A DNA stretch of 64,000 nucleotides from Thermoanaerobacterium aotearoense (GTDB lineage Bacteria > Bacillota > Thermoanaerobacteria > Thermoanaerobacterales > Thermoanaerobacteraceae). The translations under genes were made by a program, and so were the position numbers. The stretch is taken from assembly GCF_009905255.1 (NCBI RefSeq), contig NZ_CP047602.1, positions 2,033,501-2,097,500 of the forward strand, given 5' to 3'. Numbering within the stretch: the stretch's first letter is position 1; every line of letters starts with the position of its first letter. The notes beneath the pieces were generated by a model. It saw only the letters and a program-made list of their open reading frames with translations, had not been told where the DNA came from and did no database searches. Shown piece after piece: positions 1-8,858 of this stretch.

Positions 1-285
1 CAGTATTGCAAGCGGAAATACGTACTCTATGCCAATATTATCTATTGTTATTCCTAAAAAAACTATCACTATGCTACCCAAAATGCCTATCAAAAAGCCA
101 TATATGACAGAATCCAAAACCTGATCTTTAAGGGATGTTTGCTCTTTTCCCACCATCTGCCTTTCAATCTCTACATTCCTCTTGTACTGAAAGTAGATAA
201 AAGCGACGACAAGCCACATGAAAGGGTTTAAGATCATCAACGCAATAGATTTAATTATAAGCCATATTAAATTAATGTATATCAT
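1..285 (-). CDS. PDZ-type membrane protein, N-terminal part (cut by window edge)
   Basis: The reading frame runs open from an ATG at 285 to the window edge, giving 95 residues. A site AAGGTG lies 5 bases before the start and overlaps the stop region of the S41 protease gene upstream. The visible part has a first hydrophobic segment (about residues 2-32), a short charged cytoplasmic stretch with basic and acidic residues (FQYKRNVEIERQ), then a second hydrophobic segment (about 65-90). This arrangement and the position right after a ctp-type protease gene resemble the multi-spanning PDZ membrane proteins (MinJ-like) found there in Firmicutes. The PDZ domain itself would lie outside the window, so the family call is inferred from context. 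Confidence 0.6.
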   Translation of the reverse strand, partial: MIYINLIWLIIKSIALMILNPFMWLVVAFIYFQYKRNVEIERQMVGKEQTSLKDQVLDSVIYGFLIGILGSIVIVFLGITIDNIGIEYVFPLAIL

Positions 286-294
286 ATAAACACC

Positions 295-1494
295 TTATTT
301 GATCTCTGATTTTACTATGTCGTATGCTTTTATAAGCTGTGTATCGCCTTTCAAATCTGGTGTATCCGTCACGACATAGTTTTTTGGAAGCTCAACAACG
401 TAGTTTGGCTCAATGCCCTTCCCTTGGATGTTTACACCGCTTGGAGTATAGTATCTTGCAGATGTATACTTAAGAGCAGTACCATCGCCAAAATCTATGA
501 CAGATTGTACCAAACCTTTGCCAAATGTCTTTGTGCCCACAAGCACTCCAACTTTTCTGTCTTTTATTGCACCTGACAGTATTTCAGAAGCGCTGGCACT
601 TCCACCATTAACAAGGACAGCTATTGGCTTTTGCAATCCTGGCCCTTTTGCATATATCACTTGGTTGTCCTTGCTTTGTCTGCCTTTTGTAGATACTATA
701 AGGCCCTTTGGCAACAGTTCATTAGCGATATTGACACATTGCTCCAATATGCCGCCTGGATTATCTCTTAAATCTATGATAAGTCCTTTTAATCCCTGCG
801 ATTTAAGACTATCAAGAGCCTTTGTAAAATCAGCAGATGTGTTTTCATCAAACATCGTCATCTTGATATAGCCTATGTTGCCTGGCAGCATAGTGCTGCT
901 TACCGTCTGCAATTTGATTATTTCTCGCGTCAAAGTCTTAGTAATAAGCTTATTGTCTCTCATCAAAACAAGTGAAACCTTCGTGCCTTGAGGGCCTTTC
1001 ATCAAAGAAACAGCTTTATCTAAATTATTTCCATTAACCTTAACATTGTCTACAGATACTATTATATCACCAGATTTTATTCCAGCTTTCTCTCCCGGCG
1101 TCCCTTTCATCGGTGAAACAACTACAATATGCCCATCTTTGTCAACTGAAACCACGATACCAACGCCTGCATAAGAACCTGTCGTCTGTGTCGTGAAATC
1201 TTGGTAATCTTTCTTATCCATGTAAACTGTATATGGATCTCCAAGGGAACTGGCAAGCCCCTTTATCGATCCATCCACAAGTTTAGATTGATCTATCTTA
1301 TCGACATAATCATTTGTCAGTATGTTCTCAACTTGAAAAAGCTTGCTGTACTGCTTAATAAGGTTGTACTCTTCTCTCGGCACAATCACCGAACCACCGT
1401 ATGCAAGTGGTACAAGCCTTGTGAGGTAAAAAGTCATTATGCTGCTTACAAATACAAGTAAAACCGCACCAGCAACCATTCTTTTTTTATTCAT
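295..1494 (-). CDS. S41 family C-terminal processing protease (CtpA/CtpB-like)
   Basis: This is a membrane-anchored, exported serine protease of the tail-specific family. An N-terminal hydrophobic anchor (about residues 6-28) is followed by a PDZ domain (about 85-170, with GVGIVVSV and GEKAGIKSGD) and the S41 catalytic domain. The Ser is in NGGSASASE and the Lys in FGKGLVQ, so the Ser/Lys dyad looks intact. I chose the ATG at 1494. An in-frame TTG at 1524 and ATG at 1506 lie further up, but AAAGGA at 1507-1512 abuts the latter and is 12 bases from the chosen one. The gene is the fifth in a run with ftsE, ftsX and an M23 hydrolase, so a role in envelope protein turnover is likely. In Bacillus, CtpB acts in sporulation signalling; whether that holds here is unknown. 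Confidence 0.9.
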   Translation of the reverse strand: MNKKRMVAGAVLLVFVSSIMTFYLTRLVPLAYGGSVIVPREEYNLIKQYSKLFQVENILTNDYVDKIDQSKLVDGSIKGLASSLGDPYTVYMDKKDYQDFTTQTTGSYAGVGIVVSVDKDGHIVVVSPMKGTPGEKAGIKSGDIIVSVDNVKVNGNNLDKAVSLMKGPQGTKVSLVLMRDNKLITKTLTREIIKLQTVSSTMLPGNIGYIKMTMFDENTSADFTKALDSLKSQGLKGLIIDLRDNPGGILEQCVNIANELLPKGLIVSTKGRQSKDNQVIYAKGPGLQKPIAVLVNGGSASASEILSGAIKDRKVGVLVGTKTFGKGLVQSVIDFGDGTALKYTSARYYTPSGVNIQGKGIEPNYVVELPKNYVVTDTPDLKGDTQLIKAYDIVKSEIK

Positions 1495-1617
1495 ATATTT
1501 ATCCATTCCTTTCTTTAAAGCCAAAATATTAAACTGCCAAATATCAAAACAGTTCTCTAAATTATATGATGTTACATCTTATTATACAATAATATGGTGA
1601 CAAAAAAAATAGACCGG

Positions 1618-2757
1618 TTATTTTAACCAGTCCATAGGATTTACAGGTACTCCATTTTTTCTTACTTCAAAATGGCAGTGAGGTCCTGTCGACAATCCAG
1701 TGCTGCCAGCTTTTGCTATTTGTTGGCCTCTCTTCACCGTTTCACCGACTGTAACTAAAAGTTCAGAGTTATGACCGTATAAAGTAGTTATGCCACCGCC
1801 ATGATCGATTATTACCGCGTTTCCGTATCCACCATAATATCCTGCGTATATGACTTTGCCATCTGCTGCAGCAACTATAGCTGCTCCATATGATGCGGCT
1901 ATATCAATTCCTGTATGCATTATATATTCATGCAAAATAGGGTGATACCTTGTGCCAAACGGCGATGTTATTGTTGAACTGCTGGGAACAGGCCATCCAA
2001 GCTTTCCTCCTGTATAAACTGTGTTAGAGGACTGCAATTTGGCTATGGTGCTCTCCAATTGCTTTGACTGCTCTAAAAGAGCCTTTTCTTGCTCCTCATA
2101 TAGCTCTTGTTGCCTCTCTAAGTCTCTCATGAATCCTTCCCTTGATGACAAGGCAACTTGAATATCTCTTTTTCTGGCCTCTACCTGATTTTTGTAATTT
2201 TCTGCATCCTGCTTTGCCACAGCTAACTGTTTCGTTTTTTCTTCAACAGTCTTTCTCTGCTGCTGATACGAATTTAGGAGATTGACATCAAACCCAACAA
2301 GCCTTTCTACTAAATCAAGCCTTGTTACAAAGTCAGCAAAGCTTTTTGCACTTAAAAGCACATCAAGATAACCTGTTTCTCCACCGCTTATGTACATGGC
2401 CCTTACTCTTTCTTTCAATATATCCCTTTGACTTTCTTCCGTCTTTTTGGCCGTATCAAGCTCTTGCTGTGCTATATTTAATTTCGCTATCGCATCGTTT
2501 AATTTCGCCTCTGCATCATTAAGCTGTTTTGTGGTATCATTCAACTTCATGTCGAGATCTTGTATTTCCTTTTGTATATCCTGCTTTTGACTTGCAATCT
2601 GGTTCTGCTTAGCCTTGTTTTGATTTATAGCGCTTTGAACATTGTTTAATTTGTTTTTTGCGTCTTGCAGTTGGTCAGCTCTGGGAAATGATGTCGTAAG
2701 AAGCATCACTGAAATTAATAATGTAAAAATTATCTTCCTCCATTTTCCTTCCCTCAA
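1618..2757 (-). CDS. murein hydrolase, coiled-coil plus M23 peptidase domain (EnvC/CwlO-like)
   Basis: Likely the peptidoglycan hydrolase controlled by the FtsEX complex encoded just upstream. The start is TTG at 2757, chosen because GAGGAGG lies 7 bases before it. A signal peptide (basic WRK then a hydrophobic core, about residues 5-25) is followed by a long coiled coil (about 28-235) rich in Lys, Gln and Asn. The LytM/M23 domain fills about 250-379. The zinc and catalytic residues are visible as HTGID (His, Asp) and PHCHFEV (HxH), so the enzyme should be active, unlike degenerate EnvC activators. A 379-residue coiled coil plus M23 layout is usual for the family. Thirteen bases separate it from ftsX. 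Confidence 0.88.
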   Translation of the reverse strand: MREGKWRKIIFTLLISVMLLTTSFPRADQLQDAKNKLNNVQSAINQNKAKQNQIASQKQDIQKEIQDLDMKLNDTTKQLNDAEAKLNDAIAKLNIAQQELDTAKKTEESQRDILKERVRAMYISGGETGYLDVLLSAKSFADFVTRLDLVERLVGFDVNLLNSYQQQRKTVEEKTKQLAVAKQDAENYKNQVEARKRDIQVALSSREGFMRDLERQQELYEEQEKALLEQSKQLESTIAKLQSSNTVYTGGKLGWPVPSSSTITSPFGTRYHPILHEYIMHTGIDIAASYGAAIVAAADGKVIYAGYYGGYGNAVIIDHGGGITTLYGHNSELLVTVGETVKRGQQIAKAGSTGLSTGPHCHFEVRKNGVPVNPMDWLK

Positions 2758-2769
2758 TAATATACCTCC

Positions 2770-3657
2770 TCAGACATTTAAAAATCTCTTTATAGATATG
2801 CCACTGCCAATGGCGCCTATTAAGGAACCCATAGCCAAAAAGTACACAAGTGATTGCTTTATCACGACACCTGCAGGAAGAAGTGTAAATATAATCAATT
2901 TGTTGTTCACAAGGTCTGAAGCATATCCGTATATAAAGCCCAATATAGCTATAGCCAGCACTGAACCGACAAGCCCTAACACAATGCCTTCTACAAGGAA
3001 TGGCCACCGGATAAACCAATCTGTAGCGCCAATATACTTCATGATGTTAATCTCCCTGCGTCGTGCAAACACTCCTAATTTAATTGTGTTTGAAATTATT
3101 ACAACTGAAATTATAAAGAGAATAAGTATTACAAAGAGGCCAACTATTCTTATTATCTTTATAATTCCCAGCAGTTTATCTACCACATCTTGTCCATAAC
3201 TTACCTGAGTTACACCATCAATCTTTTTTATCTCTTCTGACACTTGCTTCATCATGTTTGCGTCTGTCACTTTGACAATAAAAGACTGTGGCATCGGGTT
3301 GTCATTTTCCAAACCATTTACTAAGTAACTTTTGTCTCCCAATTGCTTTTTAAAATTGTTGAGAGCATCTTTTTTAGACTCAAATGTTATAGACTTTACG
3401 CCGCTTATTGCCTTTATCTCTTCACCGACTTTTGCCACTTTAGTCGCATCATAATTATCATTTATGAATGCCTTAAGCTCCAATTGCGATTCAACTTGAT
3501 TCGCCATAGAATCCACATTAAGTATGATTATCAAAAACAGCCCTAATATCAGCAGTGCTGCCGTAACAGAAGTAATTGACGCAACTGTCATCGCTCTATT
3601 CCTTCTGACATTTGTAAGACCTTCTCTTATGTAATATGCTGCAGTATTAAGCTTCAT
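2770..3657 (-). CDS. ftsX: cell division ABC transporter permease FtsX
   Basis: FtsX is the membrane subunit of FtsEX, which passes ATPase activity across the membrane to a murein hydrolase. The sequence shows an N-terminal cytoplasmic segment, a first membrane span (about residues 25-50), an extracytoplasmic domain of about 115 residues, and three C-terminal spans (about 165-290), the usual FtsX plan of 295 residues. I chose the ATG at 3657 with GAGGTG 9 bases before it. A GTG four codons upstream lies inside that ribosome site. The gene overlaps the end of ftsE by 11 bases, which implies translational coupling, and the M23 hydrolase follows directly. Confidence 0.95.
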   Translation of the reverse strand: MKLNTAAYYIREGLTNVRRNRAMTVASITSVTAALLILGLFLIIILNVDSMANQVESQLELKAFINDNYDATKVAKVGEEIKAISGVKSITFESKKDALNNFKKQLGDKSYLVNGLENDNPMPQSFIVKVTDANMMKQVSEEIKKIDGVTQVSYGQDVVDKLLGIIKIIRIVGLFVILILFIISVVIISNTIKLGVFARRREINIMKYIGATDWFIRWPFLVEGIVLGLVGSVLAIAILGFIYGYASDLVNNKLIIFTLLPAGVVIKQSLVYFLAMGSLIGAIGSGISIKRFLNV

Positions 3658-4333
3658 ATCCGTAAACACCTCTCATTTCGTCTCTTACTATATTTCCCTT
3701 TTCAAGAGCAATGACCCTTTTCTTCATCGAATCAACAATATCTTTCGCATGTGTAGACATTATTACAGTTGTTCCCCTTTTATTGATTTCAGACAGCAAC
3801 TTTACTATCTCCCAAGACGTATCAGGATCTAAATTTCCCGTAGGTTCATCAGCCACAAGAATCGAAGGCTCATTTACAATCGCCCTTGCAATTGACACCC
3901 TTTGCTGTTCGCCACCAGACAATTGCTGCGGATACGAATTAGCTCTTTCGCTTAATCCAACTAAAGACAAAACCATCGGTACCCTTCTTCTTATATACTT
4001 AGGCTCGGCTTCCACAATCTGCAGTGCAAATGCTATATTCTCATACACTGTTTTATTCGGCAAAAGTTTAAAATCCTGAAACACTACTCCGATGTTTCTT
4101 CTTAAATACGGTACTTCTTTTCTTTTCAACTTTGTTATATCTTTTTTATCTACAAAGATACTTCCTGTAGTAGGAATTTCTTCTCTCAAAAGAAGCTTTA
4201 ATATCGTAGATTTCCCAGCACCACTTGGCCCCACCAAAAAGACAAACTCACCGTTGTCAATCGTAAAATTGATATTTGAAACGGCGATAATGTCATTTTT
4301 GTACTTCTTTGAAACCCCAACAAATTTAATCAT
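3647..4333 (-). CDS. ftsE: cell division ATP-binding protein FtsE
   Basis: ABC ATPase partner of FtsX. The Walker A motif is GPSGAGKST, the signature is LSGGEQQRVSIARA and Walker B is ILVADEPTGNLD; Q-loop and H-loop (MSTH) are present. Homologues usually start MIxFxNVSKxY, so I take the ATG at 4333. A second ATG four codons upstream at 4345 abuts AAAGGA with no spacing. The gene follows the CdaR-like regulator by about 30 bases and overlaps ftsX, so regulator, ftsEX, hydrolase and protease may share a transcript. Confidence 0.95.
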   Translation of the reverse strand: MIKFVGVSKKYKNDIIAVSNINFTIDNGEFVFLVGPSGAGKSTILKLLLREEIPTTGSIFVDKKDITKLKRKEVPYLRRNIGVVFQDFKLLPNKTVYENIAFALQIVEAEPKYIRRRVPMVLSLVGLSERANSYPQQLSGGEQQRVSIARAIVNEPSILVADEPTGNLDPDTSWEIVKLLSEINKRGTTVIMSTHAKDIVDSMKKRVIALEKGNIVRDEMRGVYGYEA

Positions 4334-4365
4334 TTCCTGCAACATTCCTTTCGAAATTGTTTTTA

Positions 4366-5415
4366 CTATGGCAAAAATTTCGCAAACGTCATTAAAACTT
4401 TAAGTATTACGGCATCATTAAACTGTTTAGGATCAAATCCTGTCAACTTATGTATCTTATCCAATCTATAAACTAAAGTGTTTCTATGGATGTACAAATC
4501 TCTTGATGTCTCGCTCAAATTCAAACTGTTCCTGAAAAAAGCATTGAGAGTCGTAACAAGTTCATCGTCATTGAAATAATCTAAATTGCCGTCTGTAAAA
4601 GCCATAAGAAACCTCTTAATATCATCATCTGAAAGCTTCAATAACAGCTCCTCTAAAGCATAGCTTCTGTAAAAGTAAATTCCTTTCTCGTTGTTATCAA
4701 TTTTTTTCCCAAATTTCAATGCTGTAGATGCTTCATCATAGCCTTTGCTTATCTCTTTAAAATTGTAGGCTTTGTTTGAAACACCCATATCTATCCTAAT
4801 ATATATTTCGGATTCTATCGTATCCTTTAAAGTCTTTGCAGCCATATCAACGTCCGTTAAAGCTGTCTCTACAAGCAAAACAGCAAATCTATTTTCACTT
4901 AGAATGATTGTTTGATAGCTATTCTTTTCAAATATGTGTCCCACCATTTTATAGGCATCATAAATCTGCTCACTTGACTCGATTATTATAACTCTGTAAA
5001 GCTCTTTTTCCTCGATTTTAAATTTTTGAAAGTAATATTCCATCTCATCGTCTTTTAAATCACCTAAGAGAAGCTTTAAAAGCAAGTCCTCTTTCGACAA
5101 CTGATTTGCCATGTGTTCAAAGCTCATTGACAACAGCATGACAATGTTTCTCGCCTTCTCACCAGTACCTTTAACACCGACAGTCAAAAAACGCCATCCG
5201 TTTACAAATATGTTGTAGAAAGTCATGGCTTGACATTCGTATACATCCTTTTTGTCTATAAATTCTCTGTTTACGACAAAAATTCCTTCTTTTTTTAAAG
5301 AATTTTCTTCACCTGAAAAAATCAATTTGCCATCTTTATCAATGAGATATATTGGAACATCTACATATCTTTGAAAATCTCTAACGGCTTTTTTAATATT
5401 ATCGTAAATACTCAT
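4366..5415 (-). CDS. CdaR/PucR-type transcriptional regulator with C-terminal helix-turn-helix
   Basis: A 349-residue protein. The last 60 residues carry the PucR-type helix-turn-helix, with ETSRDLYIHRNTLVYRLDKI and a following LTGFDP, diagnostic of the CdaR/PucR group. The middle (about 125-260) resembles the GGDEF-like domain of CdaR proteins. The N-terminal 110 residues look like a small sensor fold and contain an isolated FVNREFIDKKD stretch. I chose the ATG at 5415 because AAGGTGG precedes it by 6 bases; the frame extends upstream without a ribosome site. The effector is unknown. It is divergent from the glutamate synthase operon, so it may control that operon as well as itself. A matched inverted repeat lies between them. 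Confidence 0.8.
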   Translation of the reverse strand: MSIYDNIKKAVRDFQRYVDVPIYLIDKDGKLIFSGEENSLKKEGIFVVNREFIDKKDVYECQAMTFYNIFVNGWRFLTVGVKGTGEKARNIVMLLSMSFEHMANQLSKEDLLLKLLLGDLKDDEMEYYFQKFKIEEKELYRVIIIESSEQIYDAYKMVGHIFEKNSYQTIILSENRFAVLLVETALTDVDMAAKTLKDTIESEIYIRIDMGVSNKAYNFKEISKGYDEASTALKFGKKIDNNEKGIYFYRSYALEELLLKLSDDDIKRFLMAFTDGNLDYFNDDELVTTLNAFFRNSLNLSETSRDLYIHRNTLVYRLDKIHKLTGFDPKQFNDAVILKVLMTFAKFLP

Positions 5416-5481
5416 ACAATACCACCTTAATATAAAGTATATAATAATTATACAATATTTTGTAGTAGAAAAAATAGGCAT

Positions 5482-5555
5482 TGTAGAAATTAACAAAATT
5501 TTGCCGTAAAATGTCACAAGCGTTTTTTATCAAAACAACTTCATGAATTTCTACA
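5482..5555. promoter_or_regulatory. inverted repeat between regulator and glutamate synthase operon
   Basis: Arms TGTAGAAATT (5482-5491) and AATTTCTACA (5546-5555) are perfect 10-base complements about 54 bases apart. A related TGTAGTAGAA begins at 5461. The right arm ends 8 bases before the -35 box of the glt promoter. This would suit looping or cooperative binding by the divergently encoded CdaR-like regulator; binding itself is inference. Confidence 0.4.
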
Positions 5556-5563
5556 TTTTTGTA

Positions 5564-5591
5564 TTGCAATTTTCAAAAAATGTAATATAAT
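5564..5591 (+). promoter_or_regulatory. promoter of the glutamate synthase operon
   Basis: TTGCAA (5564-5569) and TATAAT (5586-5591) are separated by 16 bases. This would start a leader of roughly 130 bases before the first gene. Confidence 0.65.
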
Positions 5592-5633
5592 ATTGATAAC
5601 ACTCTTATCAAGCTAAAAATTTGGCTTCAAACG

Positions 5634-5685
5634 GTTTACTGTAAGAATATGCTGCAGTAAACTTTTTCTAAAAATTGCAGTTTAC
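5634..5685 (+). promoter_or_regulatory. leader with two mutually exclusive hairpins
   Basis: Segment 1 GTTTACTG (5634-5641) pairs perfectly with segment 2 CAGTAAAC (5655-5662). Segment 2, read as GTAAACT, also pairs with segment 3 AGTTTAC (5679-5685). Only one of the two stems can form at a time. The three segments are also three copies of a GTTTACTGYA-like box in different orientations, so a protein operator is an equally good reading. Confidence 0.45.
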
Positions 5686-5727
5686 AAAAAAAATATTGCA
5701 CATAAAAAATTTTAAGGGGGTTATAAA

Positions 5728-6852
5728 ATGTTGAAAGAAGGAAATATAAGGATACCTTCTGGATGCGCTATTAGCGGCATAATAGATAGATCTGGAGCAG
5801 TTTTTTCTGGCCAGATAATTGCCGATTCGATTGCAACGATGCATGATAGATCAAACGGTCTCGGTGGTGGTTTTGCTGCCTACGGCATTTATCCTGAGTT
5901 TAAAGAGCATTACGCATTCCACATGTTTTACGACAACACAAAGGCAAAACAGGAAACGGAAGAGCTCCTTAAAGCAAATTTCGTCATAGCTTACGAGGAA
6001 AAAATACCTACCAGAAAAACAGAAAGCATAAAAAATGCTCCTCTTATCTACAGATACTTTGCATTGCCTAAACTTGAAGTATTAAATGCCAATGAAATTA
6101 CCGATGAAGATTTCGTCGTTAAGTTTATCTTCAATGTAAATAAAAATGTGGATGGAGCGTATATATTCTCCAGCGGCAAAAACATGGGTGTCTTTAAAGC
6201 AGTTGGATATCCAGAAGATGTAGCCGAGTTTTACAAATTGGAAACTTACAATGGCTACATGTGGACAGCTCATGGCAGATTTCCTACTAACACTCCTGGA
6301 TGGTGGGGCGGTGCACATCCTTTCAATCTTTTAAACATTTCAGTAGTGCACAACGGCGAGCTTTCTTCCTATGACACGAACAGAAAGTACTTAGAAGAAT
6401 TCGGATATTCTTGCACACTCCAGACAGATACCGAAGTCGCTGCGTACATCTTCGATCTACTGTTGAGAAAGCACAATCTCCCAGTGTCTTTGGCAGCAAA
6501 AGTCGTAGCGTCACCTCTGTGGAATCAGGTAGAACGCATGTCTTTAAAAGAAAAAGAGCTTTATCACAGTCTCAAAATAATATACAGCAAGGCTTTATTA
6601 AATGGTCCTTTCTCATTGATCGTAACATACGATAATGGTTTCATCGCCATCAATGACAGGATAAAATTAAGACCATTAACAGCCGCAAGCCACGGCGATG
6701 TAATTTACGTCGCAAGCGAAGAATCAGCTATAAGGCAAGTCTGCAAAAATCCTGATAGAGTATGGATACCTAAAGGTGGAGAGCCTGTAATTGCAGAGAT
6801 CGACCAGCAAAACGTATCTGAGATTTTCAATAAAAAGGAGGTTACTGCATGA
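5728..6852 (+). CDS. glutamate synthase, glutamine amidotransferase subunit (split, archaeal type)
   Basis: Class II glutamine amidotransferase domain that would release ammonia from glutamine for the synthase subunit next door. The catalytic N-terminal Cys of this family appears as SGCAISG, Cys at residue 13. A 12-residue propeptide must therefore be removed, as happens with longer propeptides in classical GltB. Other family motifs are WTAHGRFPTNTPG (about residue 180) and HNGELSSYDTN. A strong AAGGGGG site lies 7 bases before the ATG. The last 4 bases (ATGA) overlap the next gene. The 374-residue length matches stand-alone GltB1-type proteins of anaerobic thermophiles and archaea. Confidence 0.88.
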   Translation: MLKEGNIRIPSGCAISGIIDRSGAVFSGQIIADSIATMHDRSNGLGGGFAAYGIYPEFKEHYAFHMFYDNTKAKQETEELLKANFVIAYEEKIPTRKTESIKNAPLIYRYFALPKLEVLNANEITDEDFVVKFIFNVNKNVDGAYIFSSGKNMGVFKAVGYPEDVAEFYKLETYNGYMWTAHGRFPTNTPGWWGGAHPFNLLNISVVHNGELSSYDTNRKYLEEFGYSCTLQTDTEVAAYIFDLLLRKHNLPVSLAAKVVASPLWNQVERMSLKEKELYHSLKIIYSKALLNGPFSLIVTYDNGFIAINDRIKLRPLTAASHGDVIYVASEESAIRQVCKNPDRVWIPKGGEPVIAEIDQQNVSEIFNKKEVTA

Positions 6853-8354
6853 GCCTTAATTACCTTACGCCAGAATTTAAAGTAATAAGAGATTACGATA
6901 AATGCATAAACTGCAAAGTCTGCATGAGACAATGTGCAAATGAAGTACACAGCTATGATGAAGACTTAGGCAAAATGGTAGCTGACGATTATAAATGCGT
7001 AAATTGCCAAAGATGTGTCGTAATGTGCCCTACGCACGCTTTAACGATAGTAAAACATCCTCAAGTTTTCAGAGAAAACGCCAACTGGACTTACGATGCC
7101 ATAAGAGATATATACAGACAAGCAGAAACAGGGGGCGTTCTTCTATCGGCCATGGGCAACGACAGACCATATCCTATTTACTGGGATAAGATGGTGATTA
7201 ACGCAAGTCAGGTTACAAACCCTTCTATAGACCCATTAAGGGAGCCAATGGAGTTAAAAATTTTCATAGGTAGAAAGCCAGATAAGATAGAATTGGACGA
7301 AAATTTAAACGTAAAGACAAAAATGCCTCCACAGCTAACATTAAATTACCCTATAATGTTTTCTGCCATGTCGTATGGTTCAATAAGCTACAATGCTCAC
7401 GCATCACTGGCAAGAGCAGCAAAAGAATTAGGCATATACTACAACACTGGTGAAGGCGGTCTTCATAAGGATTTTAGAAAATACGGTCCAAATACAATTG
7501 TTCAAGTAGCATCAGGTAGATTTGGAGTTGATAGGGAATACTTAAAAACTGCTGCAGCAGTTGAGATAAAGATTGGTCAAGGGGCAAAACCTGGAATTGG
7601 TGGCCATTTGCCTGGTGAAAAAGTAAGCGAGGACATTTCTGAAACAAGAATGATACCTGTAGGCAGCGACGCCATATCGCCTGCGCCACACCATGACATC
7701 TATTCAATTGAAGATTTAAGTCAGTTGATATATTCGCTAAAAGAAGCAACAGACTACAAAAAACCTGTCGGTGTAAAGATAGCTGCAGTCAACAATGTGG
7801 CAGCCATAGCATCTGGCATTGCAAGAGCCGGTGCTGACTACATCGCTATAGATGGCTTTAGAGGTGGTACAGGTGCGGCTCCAAAGCGCATAAGGGATAA
7901 TGTAGGAATTCCAATTGAGTTTGCCATCGCATCAGTAGATTCAAGGCTTCGCTCAGAAGGTATAAGGCACACCATCTCCCTCATCGCAGCAGGCAGCATA
8001 AGAAGCAGTGCTGACATAGTAAAGGCAATTGCGTTAGGCGCTGATGCCGTTTATATAGGTTCTGCAGCACTTATTGCACTTGGTTGCCATATGTGCCAAC
8101 AGTGTTACACCGGAAAATGCAATTGGGGAATAGCCACTCAAGATCCTAATCTCGTAAAAAGATTAAACCCTGAAATAGGATACAAAAGGCTTGTAAATCT
8201 CATTACAGCTTGGGGCCATGAGATACAGGAGATGCTTGGCGGTATGGGTATAAACGACATTGAAAGCCTAAAAGGCAACAGGCTTATGCTAAGAGGAATA
8301 GGCATGACTCAAAAAGAACTGGATGTATTAGGCATACTGGCAGCCGGAGAATAA
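6849..8354 (+). CDS. glutamate synthase, FMN/iron-sulfur catalytic subunit (split, archaeal type)
   Basis: The central FMN-binding synthase domain that adds ammonia to 2-oxoglutarate. The N-terminus carries two ferredoxin-type 4Fe-4S motifs (Cys 19, 22, 25, 29 and Cys 50, 53, 56, 60). The rest is the GltS TIM barrel with GGTGAAPKRIRD and a C-terminal cysteine group CHMCQQCYTGKC (about 413-424), which in this family holds the 3Fe-4S cluster. Length is 501, usual for archaeal-type GltB2. It is coupled by ATGA overlap to the amidotransferase gene. The added ferredoxin domain suggests electrons arrive through iron-sulfur carriers encoded downstream. Confidence 0.9.
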   Translation: MSLNYLTPEFKVIRDYDKCINCKVCMRQCANEVHSYDEDLGKMVADDYKCVNCQRCVVMCPTHALTIVKHPQVFRENANWTYDAIRDIYRQAETGGVLLSAMGNDRPYPIYWDKMVINASQVTNPSIDPLREPMELKIFIGRKPDKIELDENLNVKTKMPPQLTLNYPIMFSAMSYGSISYNAHASLARAAKELGIYYNTGEGGLHKDFRKYGPNTIVQVASGRFGVDREYLKTAAAVEIKIGQGAKPGIGGHLPGEKVSEDISETRMIPVGSDAISPAPHHDIYSIEDLSQLIYSLKEATDYKKPVGVKIAAVNNVAAIASGIARAGADYIAIDGFRGGTGAAPKRIRDNVGIPIEFAIASVDSRLRSEGIRHTISLIAAGSIRSSADIVKAIALGADAVYIGSAALIALGCHMCQQCYTGKCNWGIATQDPNLVKRLNPEIGYKRLVNLITAWGHEIQEMLGGMGINDIESLKGNRLMLRGIGMTQKELDVLGILAAGE

Positions 8355-8417
8355 AATCTTTTAATATTGCATTTATCAACTATTAATCTATCATATTGAA
8401 TGAAAGGATTGAAATAT

Positions 8418-8858
8418 ATGAAGAAGGTTTATGCCAAGGAAGAAGTTTGCGTCGGATGCAAACTTTGCGAGGTATACTGTATAACATCCCACTCCAAGTA
8501 TAAAGATGTTTTAAAAGCTTATAAACTCGACAGCAATCGTCCAGCGCCAAGAATTGTCGTGGAAGAAAATCGTCCATTATCCTTCTCGCTGCAATGCAGA
8601 CACTGTGATGATGCTCCATGTGTAAAAGCTTGTATAACAGGCGCAATGCAAAAAGATCCTGTAACAGGTGTTGTAACTTGTGACACCGATAAATGCGTAG
8701 GATGCTGGACATGCGTCCTCGTCTGTGGATTTGGGGCAATCGTAAGAGATACAAACAATAAAATCGCTTCAAAGTGCGATCTATGTGCAGAAGCTGGTGA
8801 ACCTGCCTGTGTAAAAAACTGTCCTAACGAAGCTCTTGTCTATGAAGGAGGTATTTAG
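8418..8858 (+). CDS. polyferredoxin-like 4Fe-4S electron carrier (HycB/CooF type)
   Basis: About 146 residues with four cysteine groups: CVGCKLCEVYC near the N-terminus, CRHCDDAPCVKAC, CVGCWTCVLVC and CDLCAEAGEPACVKNC. This is the pattern of four-cluster ferredoxin subunits of oxidoreductases. I chose the ATG at 8418, nine bases after AAAGGA; a further ATG at 8400 has no ribosome site. It sits between the synthase and the FAD subunit with no gap to the latter, so it most likely wires the flavoprotein to the synthase. The direct electron donor cannot be told from sequence. Confidence 0.85.
   Translation: MKKVYAKEEVCVGCKLCEVYCITSHSKYKDVLKAYKLDSNRPAPRIVVEENRPLSFSLQCRHCDDAPCVKACITGAMQKDPVTGVVTCDTDKCVGCWTCVLVCGFGAIVRDTNNKIASKCDLCAEAGEPACVKNCPNEALVYEGGI

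Noticed and set aside
2642-3199. Plus-strand open frame of 185 codons
   Set aside because: It is the complement of ftsX and the M23 hydrolase gene, both clearly real, and has no ribosome site or protein-like features.
8519-8758. Minus-strand frame over the polyferredoxin gene
   Set aside because: Shadow of a cysteine-rich real gene within a tight operon.
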